From: Cyanobacteria bacterium M_surface_10_m1_298
GTDB taxonomy: Bacteria; Cyanobacteriota; Cyanobacteriia; PCC-6307; Cyanobiaceae
DNA: 33,313 nucleotides
Assembly: GCA_016882485.1 (NCBI GenBank)
Contig: VGPT01000015.1
Coordinates: forward strand, 1 to 33,313
Reading direction: 5' to 3'
The position numbers were made by a program, and so were the translations under genes. Position 1 is the first letter of the stretch. Each line of letters opens with the position of its first letter. The notes beneath the pieces were generated by a model. That model saw nothing but the letters and a program-made list of their open reading frames with translations, searched no databases and was not told the origin of the DNA. Shown here piece after piece: positions 1-8,530 of the stretch.

Positions 1-84
1 CTGGGCAGCGTGGCGCTGGCTGATCTTGTGGCCGCGGCGAGCCGCGCCAATCAGGATCGGAGTGCAGGTCTGCCCCTGGGCTGA
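1..84 (+). CDS. thrS: C-terminal end of a gene running in from the left, probably threonyl-tRNA synthetase
   Basis: An open frame enters from the window edge and codes for 27 residues before TGA at 82-84. The visible peptide, LGSVALADLVAAASRANQDR and then SAGLPLG, resembles the tail of the anticodon-binding domain of threonyl-tRNA synthetase; in E. coli ThrS the last stretch also reads LGSM, then a helix, then RSRS. The stop overlaps the ATG of glk by one base (TGATG), so the two are probably co-transcribed and translationally coupled. The family call rests on a very short stretch and on my recollection that synthetase genes lie near glk in picocyanobacteria, so it is tentative. That the frame is a real gene end is more certain than its name. 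Confidence 0.5.
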   Translation: MGSVALADLVAAASRANQDRSAGLPLG

Positions 85-1082
85 TGGCCACCCTTCTAGC
101 CGGCGACATCGGCGGCACCAAAACCCTTCTGGCGATCTACGCGCTCGAAGGAGATCGGCTGCGGCAACAACGCACCGAGCGCTTCGCGTCGGGGGATTGG
201 GCGGATTTCGCTGAGCTGGTGAATCACTTTCTGGCCACGGAAGCCAACGGCAGCCGCCCCAGCCACGCTTGCTTCGCGGTGGCTGGACCGGTGCGACAGG
301 GGCGAGTGAAGCTCACCAATCTCCCCTGGCAGCTCGAGCAATCCGAGCTCGCCAGGCAGTGCGAGCTCCAGCAGGTCGATCTGGTGAATGATTTCGCCGT
401 GTTGATCTACGGCCTGCCCCACGTGCAGCCCGATCAGCACGTGCTGCTGCGACCAGCGGCGAGCGGGGCCGATCCCCAAGCGCCGGTTTCGATCCTTGGA
501 GCGGGCACGGGTCTTGGGGTCGCGATCGGGGTGCCGACAGGGGCAGGACTACAGGCGATGGCCAGTGAGGCCTCCCACGCCGAATTTGCGCCACGCAGCG
601 AGGCCGAATGGCAGCTGAAGTGCTGGCTGAAGCAGGATCTCCAGATCGAGCGGGTGTCGATCGAGCGGGTGGTGAGCGGCACCGGGCTCGGCGAAGTGAT
701 GCGCTGGCTGCTGGCCACCGATCCGAGCGGCGCCGGTCATCCCCTAGCCGATGGGGACAGCAACGATCGCCCGGCCGCCACCGCCACGGCCGCGGCAGCC
801 GGCGATCCCCTGGCCCGCCGCGCCATGGATCTGTGGCTGGGGGCCTACGGCAGCACGGCCGGGGATTTGGCCCTGCAGACCCTCTGCAGCGGAGGGCTAT
901 GGCTGGGCGGCGGCACCGCCGGAAAGCTGGTGGAGGAGCTGAGGTCGCCAGCCTTTCTGGGGCCGCTCCAGCAGAAGGGGCGCCTCAGCCCAGTGATCGA
1001 GCAGGTGCCCGTCTATGCCCTCACCGACCCCGAAGCCGGCCTGTTCAGCGCCGCCTGCCGCGCCCGGATGCTGATGGGCTGA
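84..1082 (+). CDS. glk: Glucokinase (Glk family)
   Basis: This 332-residue cytoplasmic enzyme phosphorylates glucose with ATP, feeding sugar released from glycogen or taken up into glycolysis and the oxidative pentose phosphate pathway. The N-terminal phosphate loop GDIGGTKT lies at residues 7-14. The catalytic-base segment VNDF is at 101-104 (Asp103 corresponds to the catalytic Asp of E. coli Glk). The second nucleotide motif GAGTGLG is at 139-145, and the sugar-binding segment SEASHAEFAP at 161-170 matches GEGGHVDFAP of E. coli. Length fits the family (about 320-340). An insertion rich in Ala and Asp around residues 210-235 looks like a surface loop. The ATG overlaps the upstream stop, and thrB follows after 31 bases. 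A second, unrelated sugar kinase of the ROK family lies at 12185-13102. Confidence 0.93.
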   Translation: MATLLAGDIGGTKTLLAIYALEGDRLRQQRTERFASGDWADFAELVNHFLATEANGSRPSHACFAVAGPVRQGRVKLTNLPWQLEQSELARQCELQQVDLVNDFAVLIYGLPHVQPDQHVLLRPAASGADPQAPVSILGAGTGLGVAIGVPTGAGLQAMASEASHAEFAPRSEAEWQLKCWLKQDLQIERVSIERVVSGTGLGEVMRWLLATDPSGAGHPLADGDSNDRPAATATAAAAGDPLARRAMDLWLGAYGSTAGDLALQTLCSGGLWLGGGTAGKLVEELRSPAFLGPLQQKGRLSPVIEQVPVYALTDPEAGLFSAACRARMLMG

Positions 1083-1113
1083 GTGGGACACTGGCCCCAG
1101 CAGAACCGACCGT

Positions 1114-2052
1114 ATGGTCCGCCCCCGCATCGGCCAGGGGGTTGTGGTGGATGTTCCCGCCACGACAGCCAACCTGGGCCCCGGCTTTGATTGCCTGGGG
1201 GCCGCCCTGGATCTCAACAACCGCTTCGAGATGCGCTGCATCGAAGGCGATGGTGAGCGCTTTGAACTGGTGATCGAAGGCAGCGAGGGATCTCACTTGC
1301 GCGGCGGTCCCGACAACCTCGTGTACCGGGCAGCCCAACGGGTGTGGAAGGAGGCGGGGGAAGAGCCCATCGCCGTGGAAGCTAGGGTCAGGCTGGCCGT
1401 GCCACCCGCCAGGGGCCTGGGCAGCAGTGCCACCGCCATCGTGGCTGGTCTGATGGGGGCCAACGCCCTGATCGGTGAACCGCTCAGCCGCGAAAAGCTG
1501 CTGGAGCTGGCCATCGATATCGAAGGGCATCCCGACAATGTGGTGCCCTCCCTATTGGGGGGCCTGTGCATGACCGCCCGAGCGGCCTCACACCGCTGGC
1601 GGGTGGTGCGCTGCGAGTGGCACCAGGATGTGATCGCGGTGGTGGCGATCCCAGCGATTCGGCTCTCCACCAGTGAGGCGCGGCGGGTGATGCCGAAGAT
1701 GATTTCCATCAGCGATGCCGTGACCAACCTCGGTTCCCTGACGCTGCTGCTGCAGGGCCTGCGCACGGGCAATGGCGATCTGATCGGCGATGGGATGCAC
1801 GACCGCATCCACGAGCCCTACCGCTGGGGCTTAATCCAGGGGGGGCAACAGGTGCGTGAAGCCGCTATGGAGGCGGGGGCCTGGGGCTGCGTGATCAGTG
1901 GCGCCGGGCCCAGCATCCTTGCGCTCTGCAATCGCGACTGCGCTAACGCGGTCAGCAAAACGATGGTGAGGGCCTGGGAAGCGGCAGGGGTGGCTTCCCG
2001 CTCCCAGGTTCTGCAACTGCACCAGAGTGGCAGCCGCTGGAGCCATCTCTAG
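1114..2052 (+). CDS. thrB: Homoserine kinase
   Basis: This 312-residue GHMP-family kinase converts L-homoserine and ATP to O-phosphohomoserine, the step before threonine synthase. The N-terminal motif ATTANLGPGFDCLGAALDL begins near residue 16. The ATP-binding loop PPARGLGSSATA lies at about 97-108, the motif EGHPDNVVPSLLGG at 137-150, and the C-terminal glycine-rich motif SGAGPSILAL near 270-280. Length and motif order are those of a full-length enzyme. It lies 31 bases after glk in the same direction and is followed by a perfect 9-bp hairpin, so a glk-thrB transcript is likely. Confidence 0.95.
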   Translation: MVRPRIGQGVVVDVPATTANLGPGFDCLGAALDLNNRFEMRCIEGDGERFELVIEGSEGSHLRGGPDNLVYRAAQRVWKEAGEEPIAVEARVRLAVPPARGLGSSATAIVAGLMGANALIGEPLSREKLLELAIDIEGHPDNVVPSLLGGLCMTARAASHRWRVVRCEWHQDVIAVVAIPAIRLSTSEARRVMPKMISISDAVTNLGSLTLLLQGLRTGNGDLIGDGMHDRIHEPYRWGLIQGGQQVREAAMEAGAWGCVISGAGPSILALCNRDCANAVSKTMVRAWEAAGVASRSQVLQLHQSGSRWSHL

Positions 2053-2083
2053 AGCGAAAGAACCCGCTCCTAGCAGGGGTAAA

Positions 2084-2105
2084 GCCTGGGTATTTCTACC
2101 CAGGC
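2084..2105 (+). terminator. Perfect 9-bp hairpin after thrB, possible terminator without a T-run
   Basis: Bases 2084-2092 (gcctgggta) and 2097-2105 (tacccaggc) are perfect reverse complements around a 4-base loop (tttc). The hairpin starts 31 bases after the thrB stop, the usual place for a transcription end or 3' RNA-stabilising structure. No run of T follows, so it is not a textbook intrinsic terminator; it may instead protect the transcript end. Confidence 0.45.
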
Positions 2106-2161
2106 GTCATCAGTCTCACTGGTAGATTGATGGCGAGGTTCCTCCCTCTGGAAATGGATCC

Positions 2162-2178
2162 AAGTCCAACGAGGACTT
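2162..2178 (+). promoter_or_regulatory. Small hairpin overlapping a GAGGA Shine-Dalgarno in the ndhD leader
   Basis: Bases 2162-2167 (aagtcc) pair perfectly with 2173-2178 (ggactt) around a 5-base loop. The right arm overlaps GAGGA at 2171-2175, which is well spaced from the ATG at 2181. The structure could hide this ribosome-binding site. This is seen in the sequence only; function is inferred and a 6-bp stem may be chance. Confidence 0.25.
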
Positions 2179-2180
2179 CG

Positions 2181-2216
2181 ATGCAGACCGGGGATCGCGC
2201 CTTCGCTTTCCGATAG
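2181..2216 (+). CDS. Possible 11-residue upstream ORF in the ndhD leader
   Basis: An ATG at 2181, preceded by GAGGA at 2171-2175, opens a frame coding [11 protein letters not shown] and ending at TAG (2214-2216). The stop lies only eight bases before the GTG start of ndhD and is in a different frame, an arrangement that could couple translation of the two. It may equally be accidental, because a frame this short arises often. No function is claimed. Confidence 0.2.
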   Translation: MQTGDRAFAFR

Positions 2217-2224
2217 CCCTCATC

Positions 2225-3847
2225 GTGATGGACGCCAACCTGCCCCTGATGGCCGCGTCCTCTGCGCTCTCCAGCTCCTTCGGTGACTCTGCTCTGAGCG
2301 AAGGTCTGCTGAGCGCTCCAACCAGCTTTCCCTGGCTGAGCCTGATCGCCCTGCTGCCGGCGGTGGTGGCTCCCCTGCTGATGCTGTTGCCGGGGGACGG
2401 AACCGATCCGAAACTTCCCCGCTCCATTGCCCTGGTCACCCTGCTGGCGGACCTGGGCCTGATGTTGTTTGTCTACAGCCAGCATTACGACGGCTCCATC
2501 GCTGGCCTTCAGCTGGTGGAGCGGTTCGCCTGGGTGCCGGCCATCGGCCTGGAATGGTCCCTGGCCACCGATGGGCTCTCGGCTCCTCTGGTGGTGCTCT
2601 CCGGCCTGGTCACTCTGCTCTCTGTGGCGGCGAGCTGGAACATCCAGAAGAAAACCCGCCTCTACTTCGCCCTGCTGCTGCTGCAGGCCTCTGCCCAGGC
2701 GCTGGTGTTCCTCTCCCAGGACTTCCTGCTGTTCTTCCTGGCCTGGGAGCTGGAGTTGGTGCCCGTTTATCTCCTGATCGCCATCTGGGGCGGCCAGCAA
2801 CGGCAGTACGCCGCCACCAAATTCATCCTTTACACGGCGACCGCCTCCCTTCTGATCCTGGTGAGCGGCCTGGCCCTGGCCCTGAACGGCCCCTTCACCC
2901 TGAACCTCAGCGAGCTGATCGCCCGATCTCCGGGCGGCACTTTTGGCCTGCTCTGCTATCTGGGCTTCGTGGTGGGATTCGGCGTGAAGCTGCCGATGTT
3001 CCCGTTGCACACCTGGCTACCGGATGCCCACGGTGAAGCCAATGCTCCGGTGTCGATGCTCCTGGCCGGCGTGCTGTTGAAGATGGGTGGTTACGCCCTG
3101 CTGCGCTTCAACGTGCAGATGTTGCCGGAAGCCCATCTGCAACTCGCTCCCGCCCTGATCGTGCTGGGCATCGTCAACATCGTCTACGGCGCTCTCAACG
3201 CCTTCGCCCAGGACAACGTCAAGCGCCGCATCGCTTGCAGCTCCGTGAGCCATATGGGCTTTGTGCTGCTGGGCATCGGCGCCATCGACAGCCTTGGCAT
3301 GAGCGGAGCGATGTTGCAGATGATCAGCCATGGTCTGATCGCCGCGGCGATGTTCTTCGTGACCGGTGTGTTCTACGAGCGCACCAAGACCCTCTCGATC
3401 CCGAACATGGGGGGGCTCGCCAAGGTGCTGCCGATCACCTTCGCCTTCTTTGTGGCCAGCTCCCTGGCCTCACTGGCTCTCCCCGGGATGAGCGGCTTCG
3501 TCAGTGAAATCACCGTGTTCCTCGGTGTCACGAGCAACGACAGCTTCACCGTTGGTTTCCGGGTGATCGCCATCGTTCTCGCCGCCATCGGCGTGGTGCT
3601 CACGCCGATGTATCTGCTCAGTCTCTGCCGGCGTGTGTTCTTTGGGCCAAGGATCCCGGCTCTCGCTGTTGTCGGTGACATGCGCCCCCGGGAGCTGCTG
3701 ATCGGCCTCACCCTGCTGGTTCCCACCCTGGTCATCGGCTTCTGGCCGCGTGTCGCGATCGATGTCTATGAAGCCACCACAACAGCCGTGGCCAATGACC
3801 TGGCACAGCACGCCGTTGTGGCGCTTCGGCTTCCCGCCCTCGGCTGA
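2225..3847 (+). CDS. ndhD: NAD(P)H-quinone oxidoreductase subunit 4 (NdhD1/D2 type)
   Basis: This integral thylakoid protein of about 540 residues is a proton-pumping subunit of the NDH-1 complex, used in respiration and cyclic electron flow around photosystem I. It is hydrophobic throughout, with the expected string of roughly 14 membrane helices. ND4/NuoM signatures are present: [13 protein letters not shown] with its conserved Glu, [18 protein letters not shown], and [14 protein letters not shown]. It is not beside ndhF3 or cup genes, which argues against the CO2-uptake paralogues NdhD3/D4, but assignment to D1 or D2 needs a tree. The frame opens with GTG at 2225 immediately followed by ATG at 2228; ATG is the likely start. 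The 172-base gap upstream holds the thrB hairpin and a possible short upstream ORF. Confidence 0.93.
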   Translation: MMDANLPLMAASSALSSSFGDSALSEGLLSAPTSFPWLSLIALLPAVVAPLLMLLPGDGTDPKLPRSIALVTLLADLGLMLFVYSQHYDGSIAGLQLVERFAWVPAIGLEWSLATDGLSAPLVVLSGLVTLLSVAASWNIQKKTRLYFALLLLQASAQALVFLSQDFLLFFLAWELELVPVYLLIAIWGGQQRQYAATKFILYTATASLLILVSGLALALNGPFTLNLSELIARSPGGTFGLLCYLGFVVGFGVKLPMFPLHTWLPDAHGEANAPVSMLLAGVLLKMGGYALLRFNVQMLPEAHLQLAPALIVLGIVNIVYGALNAFAQDNVKRRIACSSVSHMGFVLLGIGAIDSLGMSGAMLQMISHGLIAAAMFFVTGVFYERTKTLSIPNMGGLAKVLPITFAFFVASSLASLALPGMSGFVSEITVFLGVTSNDSFTVGFRVIAIVLAAIGVVLTPMYLLSLCRRVFFGPRIPALAVVGDMRPRELLIGLTLLVPTLVIGFWPRVAIDVYEATTTAVANDLAQHAVVALRLPALG

Positions 3848-3916
3848 ACCACGCCAGGGATTGTTCTTGGGTTGGAATGAGACGCAACTTGGCCCCTGGC
3901 CGCGCCTCTCGCTCCG

Positions 3917-6040
3917 ATGACGATCATCAGCGCTCCCTCCTCCAGCAACCCGGAGATCCTGCGCGGTGAAGGGCTCCCCATCTTTGAGGCGATCACTCCA
4001 GAAGCGGTTCGTGAACACATTCCTGCACTTCTGCAGCAACTCGAAGCTGAACTTTCAGCCCTGGAAAGCAACCTGCAGCAGGCGCTGAACCAACAGCAAC
4101 AGCTGAGCTGGGACACGGTCATGGACCCCCTGCAACGGCTGGGAGAGCGATTGCGTTGGAGCTGGGGTGTCGTCAGTCACCTCAACGGTGTGTGCAACAG
4201 CGCTGCACTTCGGGAAGCCCATGCCGAGCAGCAGGCGGCAGTGGTGCAATTCGGCAACCGAGCCGGACAGAGCCAGGTCATTTTTGCGGCGTTGCAGCAG
4301 CTGCACGAGCGGCAGGCCGAGCTGGATGGCACCCAACAGCGCATCCTTGCGGCGGAACTGCGCGACATGCAGCTGCGGGGAGTCGGCCTGGAGGGGGAAG
4401 CCAAGGAAGCCTTCAATGCCGCCAGCCAGAAGCTTGCGGAGTTATCAACGCGGTTCGGCAACCAGGTGCTGGATGCCACCAATGGCTGGACCTTGCGCCT
4501 CACTCAGCTGGAGGAAGTGGACGGCCTGCCCCCGAGCCTGCTGGGACAACTGGCCCAGGCTGCGCGGGAGGCCGGCGAAGCGGAGGCCACTCCCGAACGC
4601 GGCCCATGGCTGATGGGACTCGATATGCCGCGCTATGCGCCGTTCATGCAATACAGCCGACGCCGCGATCTACGCCAGCAGGTCTACACAGCCCATGTGA
4701 GCCGGGCCTCCGGCCAGGGAGACGATGGCCTGAACAACTGGCCATTGATTGAAGAGATCCTGCAGCTGCGCGGAGAACAAGCCCGTCGCCTGGGTTATGC
4801 CAGTTGGGCCGAAGTGAGCATCGCCGCCAAGATGGCCGAGTCGGAGCAGGCCGTCGAAACGCTGCTGGAAGAACTGCGCACGGCGGCCTATCCGATCGCC
4901 CGCGCCGAATTGGAAGCCCTGGCGAACTGCGCCAGAAGCCATGGGGCAGTGGAAGCAGATCATCTGCGCCCCTGGGACATCAGCTTCTGGGCCGAGTGCC
5001 TGCGCAAGGAGAGTTTTGAGCTCGACAGTGAAGCCCTCAGGCCGTGGTTTCCCCTGCCCCAAGTGCTGGAGGGACTGTTCTCCCTCAGCCAGCGCCTATT
5101 TGGCATCACGATCAAGGCGGCGGATGGCGAGGCACCCGTGTGGCATCCGGATGTGCGCTTCTTCCAGATCCTGGACAACGGGGAGCCGATCGCCGCGTTC
5201 TACCTCGACCCCTACAGCCGTCCTGGCAGCAAACGCGGCGGCGCCTGGATGGATGAATGCCTGGTGCGCTCCCGCAAGCCGGACGGCACAGCGGTGCTGC
5301 CGGTGGCCTACCTGATCTGCAATCAGAGCCCACCGGTCGGGGAGACCCCCAGCCTGATGCGCTTCGAAGAGGTGGAAACCCTCTTCCACGAGTTTGGACA
5401 TGGTCTCCAGCACATGCTCACCAGCGTGGAGCGCCCGCAGGCCGCTGGCATCAATGGGGTGGAGTGGGATGCGGTGGAATTGCCCAGCCAGTTCATGGAG
5501 AACTGGTGCTACGACCGTTCCACCTTGATGGGTATGGCGCGGCACTGGCAGACCGGAAGCCCGCTGAGCGAGAGCGACTACGCCAAGCTGCTGGCGGCGC
5601 GCACCTTCATGGGAGGCTCAGCCACCCTGCGCCAGGTGCACTTCGCCCTTGTCGACCTCAAGCTGCATAGCCAGTGGCAGCCCGGCTGCGGCCAAACCCC
5701 CGAAGACCTGCGCCGGCAGATTGCCGAGACCACCACCGTGCTGGCTCCGATCGATGAGGACGCTTTCCTCTGCTCCTTCGGGCACATCTTCGCGGGGGGC
5801 TACGCGGCCGGTTACTACTCCTACAAGTGGGCTGAGGTGCTCAGTGCCGATGCCTTCGGAGCCTTTGAAGACGTGGGCCTCGAGAACGAGAAGGAGATCC
5901 GTGAAACGGGTCGCCGTTTCCGTGACACCGTTCTGAGTCTGGGCGGCAGCCTCGATCCCAAGGAGGTGTTCGAAGCCTTCCGCGGCCGGCAGCCGAGCAG
6001 TGACGCCCTCATTCGCCATTCAGGCCTGGTAGCCGTCTGA
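3917..6040 (+). CDS. prlC: M3 family oligopeptidase (oligopeptidase A-like)
   Basis: This 707-residue zinc metallopeptidase cleaves short peptides in the cytoplasm, for example degraded signal or transit peptides. The zinc motif FHEFGHGLQH gives ligands His491 and His495 and catalytic Glu492. Glu521 in VELPSQFMENW is the expected third ligand, about 30 residues after the first His as in thimet oligopeptidase. The substrate-binding C-terminal segment GHIFAGGYAAGYYSYKW is also conserved. The long N-terminal region is helical and Gln/Leu rich, as in the family, and the length is typical. It follows ndhD after 69 bases and is followed 38 bases later by a gene of unknown function. Nothing suggests truncation. 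Confidence 0.93.
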   Translation: MTIISAPSSSNPEILRGEGLPIFEAITPEAVREHIPALLQQLEAELSALESNLQQALNQQQQLSWDTVMDPLQRLGERLRWSWGVVSHLNGVCNSAALREAHAEQQAAVVQFGNRAGQSQVIFAALQQLHERQAELDGTQQRILAAELRDMQLRGVGLEGEAKEAFNAASQKLAELSTRFGNQVLDATNGWTLRLTQLEEVDGLPPSLLGQLAQAAREAGEAEATPERGPWLMGLDMPRYAPFMQYSRRRDLRQQVYTAHVSRASGQGDDGLNNWPLIEEILQLRGEQARRLGYASWAEVSIAAKMAESEQAVETLLEELRTAAYPIARAELEALANCARSHGAVEADHLRPWDISFWAECLRKESFELDSEALRPWFPLPQVLEGLFSLSQRLFGITIKAADGEAPVWHPDVRFFQILDNGEPIAAFYLDPYSRPGSKRGGAWMDECLVRSRKPDGTAVLPVAYLICNQSPPVGETPSLMRFEEVETLFHEFGHGLQHMLTSVERPQAAGINGVEWDAVELPSQFMENWCYDRSTLMGMARHWQTGSPLSESDYAKLLAARTFMGGSATLRQVHFALVDLKLHSQWQPGCGQTPEDLRRQIAETTTVLAPIDEDAFLCSFGHIFAGGYAAGYYSYKWAEVLSADAFGAFEDVGLENEKEIRETGRRFRDTVLSLGGSLDPKEVFEAFRGRQPSSDALIRHSGLVAV

Positions 6041-6078
6041 CGGCAAACCCCACAGGATGGTGAGAGCTTCAGGGCGCC

Positions 6079-7491
6079 ATGGCTCTGCTTCAGCGCGATA
6101 GCGATCCCCTGGCCCTGTCTGCGCAGTGGCCCTGCCAGGTACCACTCACGGAATTTGAAACAGCCCTCGAGCTCAGCATGTTCCGCACGGGACTGAGCCG
6201 CTCTGATTGGCTGAAGCGCCTGGCAAACGATCTCCACAAACCACAACTGCTGCCACTGCTCTGGCTCTTGCCACGCGGATGGAAGCTGTCACCGGCCCAA
6301 CTGCCGCCCAAACTGCAGGCTCTTGCTGGGGTGTTGGAGCGAGGGCTACTCACACCGGCGCTGCTGGCGGCGTTAGCTGATGACCTGCCCCATCTCCTTC
6401 CCGCGCCACGGGAGGGGCAAGGCGATGCCCTGAGCCTGTGGAGCAACCGCCACCAGCCGCCGCTCCCCAGCACTCTCGTGCAACTGCGGCAGGCAGCTGC
6501 CCGATCCGCTGAGGTCGCTGCCGGCAGCGACGCGGCACCCACCGCAGCGCCCACCGGTTCAGCACTCAGCGGAGGCCTGGTGTGGCAGAACCTCGGGCTC
6601 AGCTTTGAGCAATCTTCGCTGGAGCGGCAGCTCAACAGACTGGTAGCCCAAGTGCTCAACAGACTCGGCGCCAATCGCCTCGGCGACGATCCCTGGAGCT
6701 TTGAGGGCTGGACCACCAGCAGCTCCTGGCTGGCGCAATTGCAGGCTGAAGGCTGGCAAGCGCGGGCACAGTTGCGCTGCAGTGTGGCCAGCTTCGGCCT
6801 CGGGGCCTGCCTGCCCCTCGAGACGGGCCAGTGGAGCCAAGTGCCACTGGCTCTTCCGATTCGCACCGGCCTGCTGGGCGCCGACGGAGAGGAACTGCAA
6901 TCCCTGCTACCCCACAGCTGCCTGGAGCTGGAGCTGAGCGGGCCAACGGAACTGATTCGCCTGCAGTACTACCAAGGCACGGAAGGGCTTTGCGGCTGGG
7001 AAGCGCTGAACGATCTGCATCGGCCCTGGCAAAACGATCGCCATAACGGCACGGTTCACTACCTCGGTGAGCCGTATGAAGGGGAACGGCTCCTGCAGCT
7101 GATGGATCTGTTGGAAGTCATTGCCCTGGTTCACAACCTGGAGGCCAGTGAACGGCAGTTGCTGCAGGGGGGGTATGGCTCACTGGGGTTCTGCATCGAT
7201 AGCTCGGCCCTGATCCAACAGGTACTGGAAGGGCGTTGTCAGCTGTTCCCGGTGCTGATCGGCGGGATCTGGAGGGAACGCTTGCTCCGCCGTGTGCAGC
7301 AGCTGGGATCAGCCGCAGACCCTTGGCTTGATCCCTATCGAAACGCACTGCTCACTCTTCCTCATGACGGCAGCAGTCATGGGGATGTTGCCAAAGGCGC
7401 CAAGGAGCGGCTCCAGACCTGCCAACCGCTCAACAGCCCGTTCGTTCTGGTGCAGCAACGGGCAGCGCCAGTGCCGCCAGGATCGCCTTGA
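6079..7491 (+). CDS. Protein of unknown function, 470 residues
   Basis: I do not recognise the family. The frame is long, opens with ATG, lies 38 bases after prlC on the same strand and has the codon use of its neighbours, so it is very likely real. The protein is Leu-, Gln- and Ala-rich and has no signal peptide or clear membrane helix, so it is probably cytoplasmic. The first 130 residues look helical. A low-complexity Ala/Thr/Pro linker near residues 150-165 separates them from a C-terminal part rich in Trp and Leu that includes YYQGTEGLCGWEALNDLHRP and YGSLGFCIDSSALIQQVLEG. No catalytic motif is evident. Its last 62 bases overlap the 3' end of the convergent hydrolase gene. Confidence 0.8.
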   Translation: MALLQRDSDPLALSAQWPCQVPLTEFETALELSMFRTGLSRSDWLKRLANDLHKPQLLPLLWLLPRGWKLSPAQLPPKLQALAGVLERGLLTPALLAALADDLPHLLPAPREGQGDALSLWSNRHQPPLPSTLVQLRQAAARSAEVAAGSDAAPTAAPTGSALSGGLVWQNLGLSFEQSSLERQLNRLVAQVLNRLGANRLGDDPWSFEGWTTSSSWLAQLQAEGWQARAQLRCSVASFGLGACLPLETGQWSQVPLALPIRTGLLGADGEELQSLLPHSCLELELSGPTELIRLQYYQGTEGLCGWEALNDLHRPWQNDRHNGTVHYLGEPYEGERLLQLMDLLEVIALVHNLEASERQLLQGGYGSLGFCIDSSALIQQVLEGRCQLFPVLIGGIWRERLLRRVQQLGSAADPWLDPYRNALLTLPHDGSSHGDVAKGAKERLQTCQPLNSPFVLVQQRAAPVPPGSP

Positions 7492-8530
7492 TCACCCTCA
7501 AACGAAACGGCTCGGAAAAGGGACCGCTGTTGCCGTTGTGGTTCATGCCATCAATGCAATCGCGCTGGATCCGGCCAGCTGAAAGGGCCTTATTCCAATT
7601 GGACAGGGGCAGAAGGGGGGATCGACCCGGATAAGCGATGCGACCAAAGGCCGCAACAGGATCCTTGCTGCCCACAATCGTGGTGATCCCGCTGAGTTGA
7701 TCCAGCACCTGATTGCCGCTGAACACGCCGCAGAAACTGATGATGCTGACCGGCGCCTGGGTGATGCGGCGTAGGTAATCAGCCACACCCATCGCCATCT
7801 CCGCACCGCCGCTGTAACCCGTGAGCACAATGCGGCTGCCGCCTCCGGGGCGAAATCCAAGTTCCGCGAGCCGCAGGCTGATCTTCAACGCCAGTTCGTA
7901 GTTGAGGATCGGGCCATAGCGACGATCGGAGGAGATCCCCACCTTGATCACGTTGTTGGCCTGCACCAGCACCGCCGCCAGTAACTGCACCAGCCCATTG
8001 GGATGCTGTTCCTGCAGCGCAAACAAGCGCCTCCAGAACCAGGCGCTACCGGCGTCTTCCGCTAAGGCCACGGGCATCACGGTGTAGGTCTCGAGGCCTC
8101 GCACGAGCAGGGTTTCCGCCGCCAGCTGCTGCTCGAGCAACTCCAGAAAGGCAGAGACCCGCGGCGGGTGATCGCGCTCCAACTGATGGATGCCATCGAG
8201 ATACACCAGGTAGCAACGATGGGAAGCCGCAACCGCCGGCGTGTGATCGAACAACGTGGATGGAGCCGGCAAGCCCTCCAGCCAGCCCTCCCAGAAGGCG
8301 AACTCACTCACTAAGGAATAGATCCCGGCGGCCGGGATCAACACCAGCAGCAGTAGGCCGATCCAGTGCAAGAGCAGCTGCAGATCAGCCGGTGAAAGGG
8401 CTGAGCGCACCGCCAGCAGCAGATGCCCAACCCCCACCACGTTGATGCCCAGGCCGATCGCCAGCACCAACAGGAGGAGCTTCAAATTGAAGCGCTGGCT
8501 CCAGGGATACAAGCGGCCGGCACCCTTCAT
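7430..8530 (-). CDS. Membrane-anchored alpha/beta-hydrolase-like protein, function unknown
   Basis: This 366-residue protein has two N-terminal membrane helices (about residues 15-40 and 51-75) followed by a soluble domain. The segment IVLTGYSGGAEMAMGVADYL carries a GxSxG nucleophile elbow with Ser240. Asp290 in VGSKDPV and His331 in DGMNHNG are well placed to complete a Ser-Asp-His triad, so hydrolase activity is likely, substrate unknown. The ATG at 8530 overlaps the stop of the upstream membrane-protein gene by four bases (ATGA), which fixes the start; the longer reading frame from 8653 lies inside that neighbour. The 3' end overlaps the convergent 470-residue gene by 62 bases. I infer that the catalytic domain is held at a membrane surface. 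Confidence 0.82.
   Translation of the reverse strand: MKGAGRLYPWSQRFNLKLLLLVLAIGLGINVVGVGHLLLAVRSALSPADLQLLLHWIGLLLLVLIPAAGIYSLVSEFAFWEGWLEGLPAPSTLFDHTPAVAASHRCYLVYLDGIHQLERDHPPRVSAFLELLEQQLAAETLLVRGLETYTVMPVALAEDAGSAWFWRRLFALQEQHPNGLVQLLAAVLVQANNVIKVGISSDRRYGPILNYELALKISLRLAELGFRPGGGSRIVLTGYSGGAEMAMGVADYLRRITQAPVSIISFCGVFSGNQVLDQLSGITTIVGSKDPVAAFGRIAYPGRSPLLPLSNWNKALSAGRIQRDCIDGMNHNGNSGPFSEPFRLRVIKAILAALALPVAAPERTGC

Noticed and set aside
2096-3010. A 304-codon minus-strand open frame opposite ndhD.
   Set aside because: Extremely rich in Gln, His and Gly with no domain; it mirrors the Leu/Ala codons of the membrane protein on the plus strand.
3853-3900. Inverted repeat gccaggg / ccctggc between ndhD and prlC.
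   Set aside because: Seven base pairs with a 34-base loop and no T-run; too weak to call a terminator.
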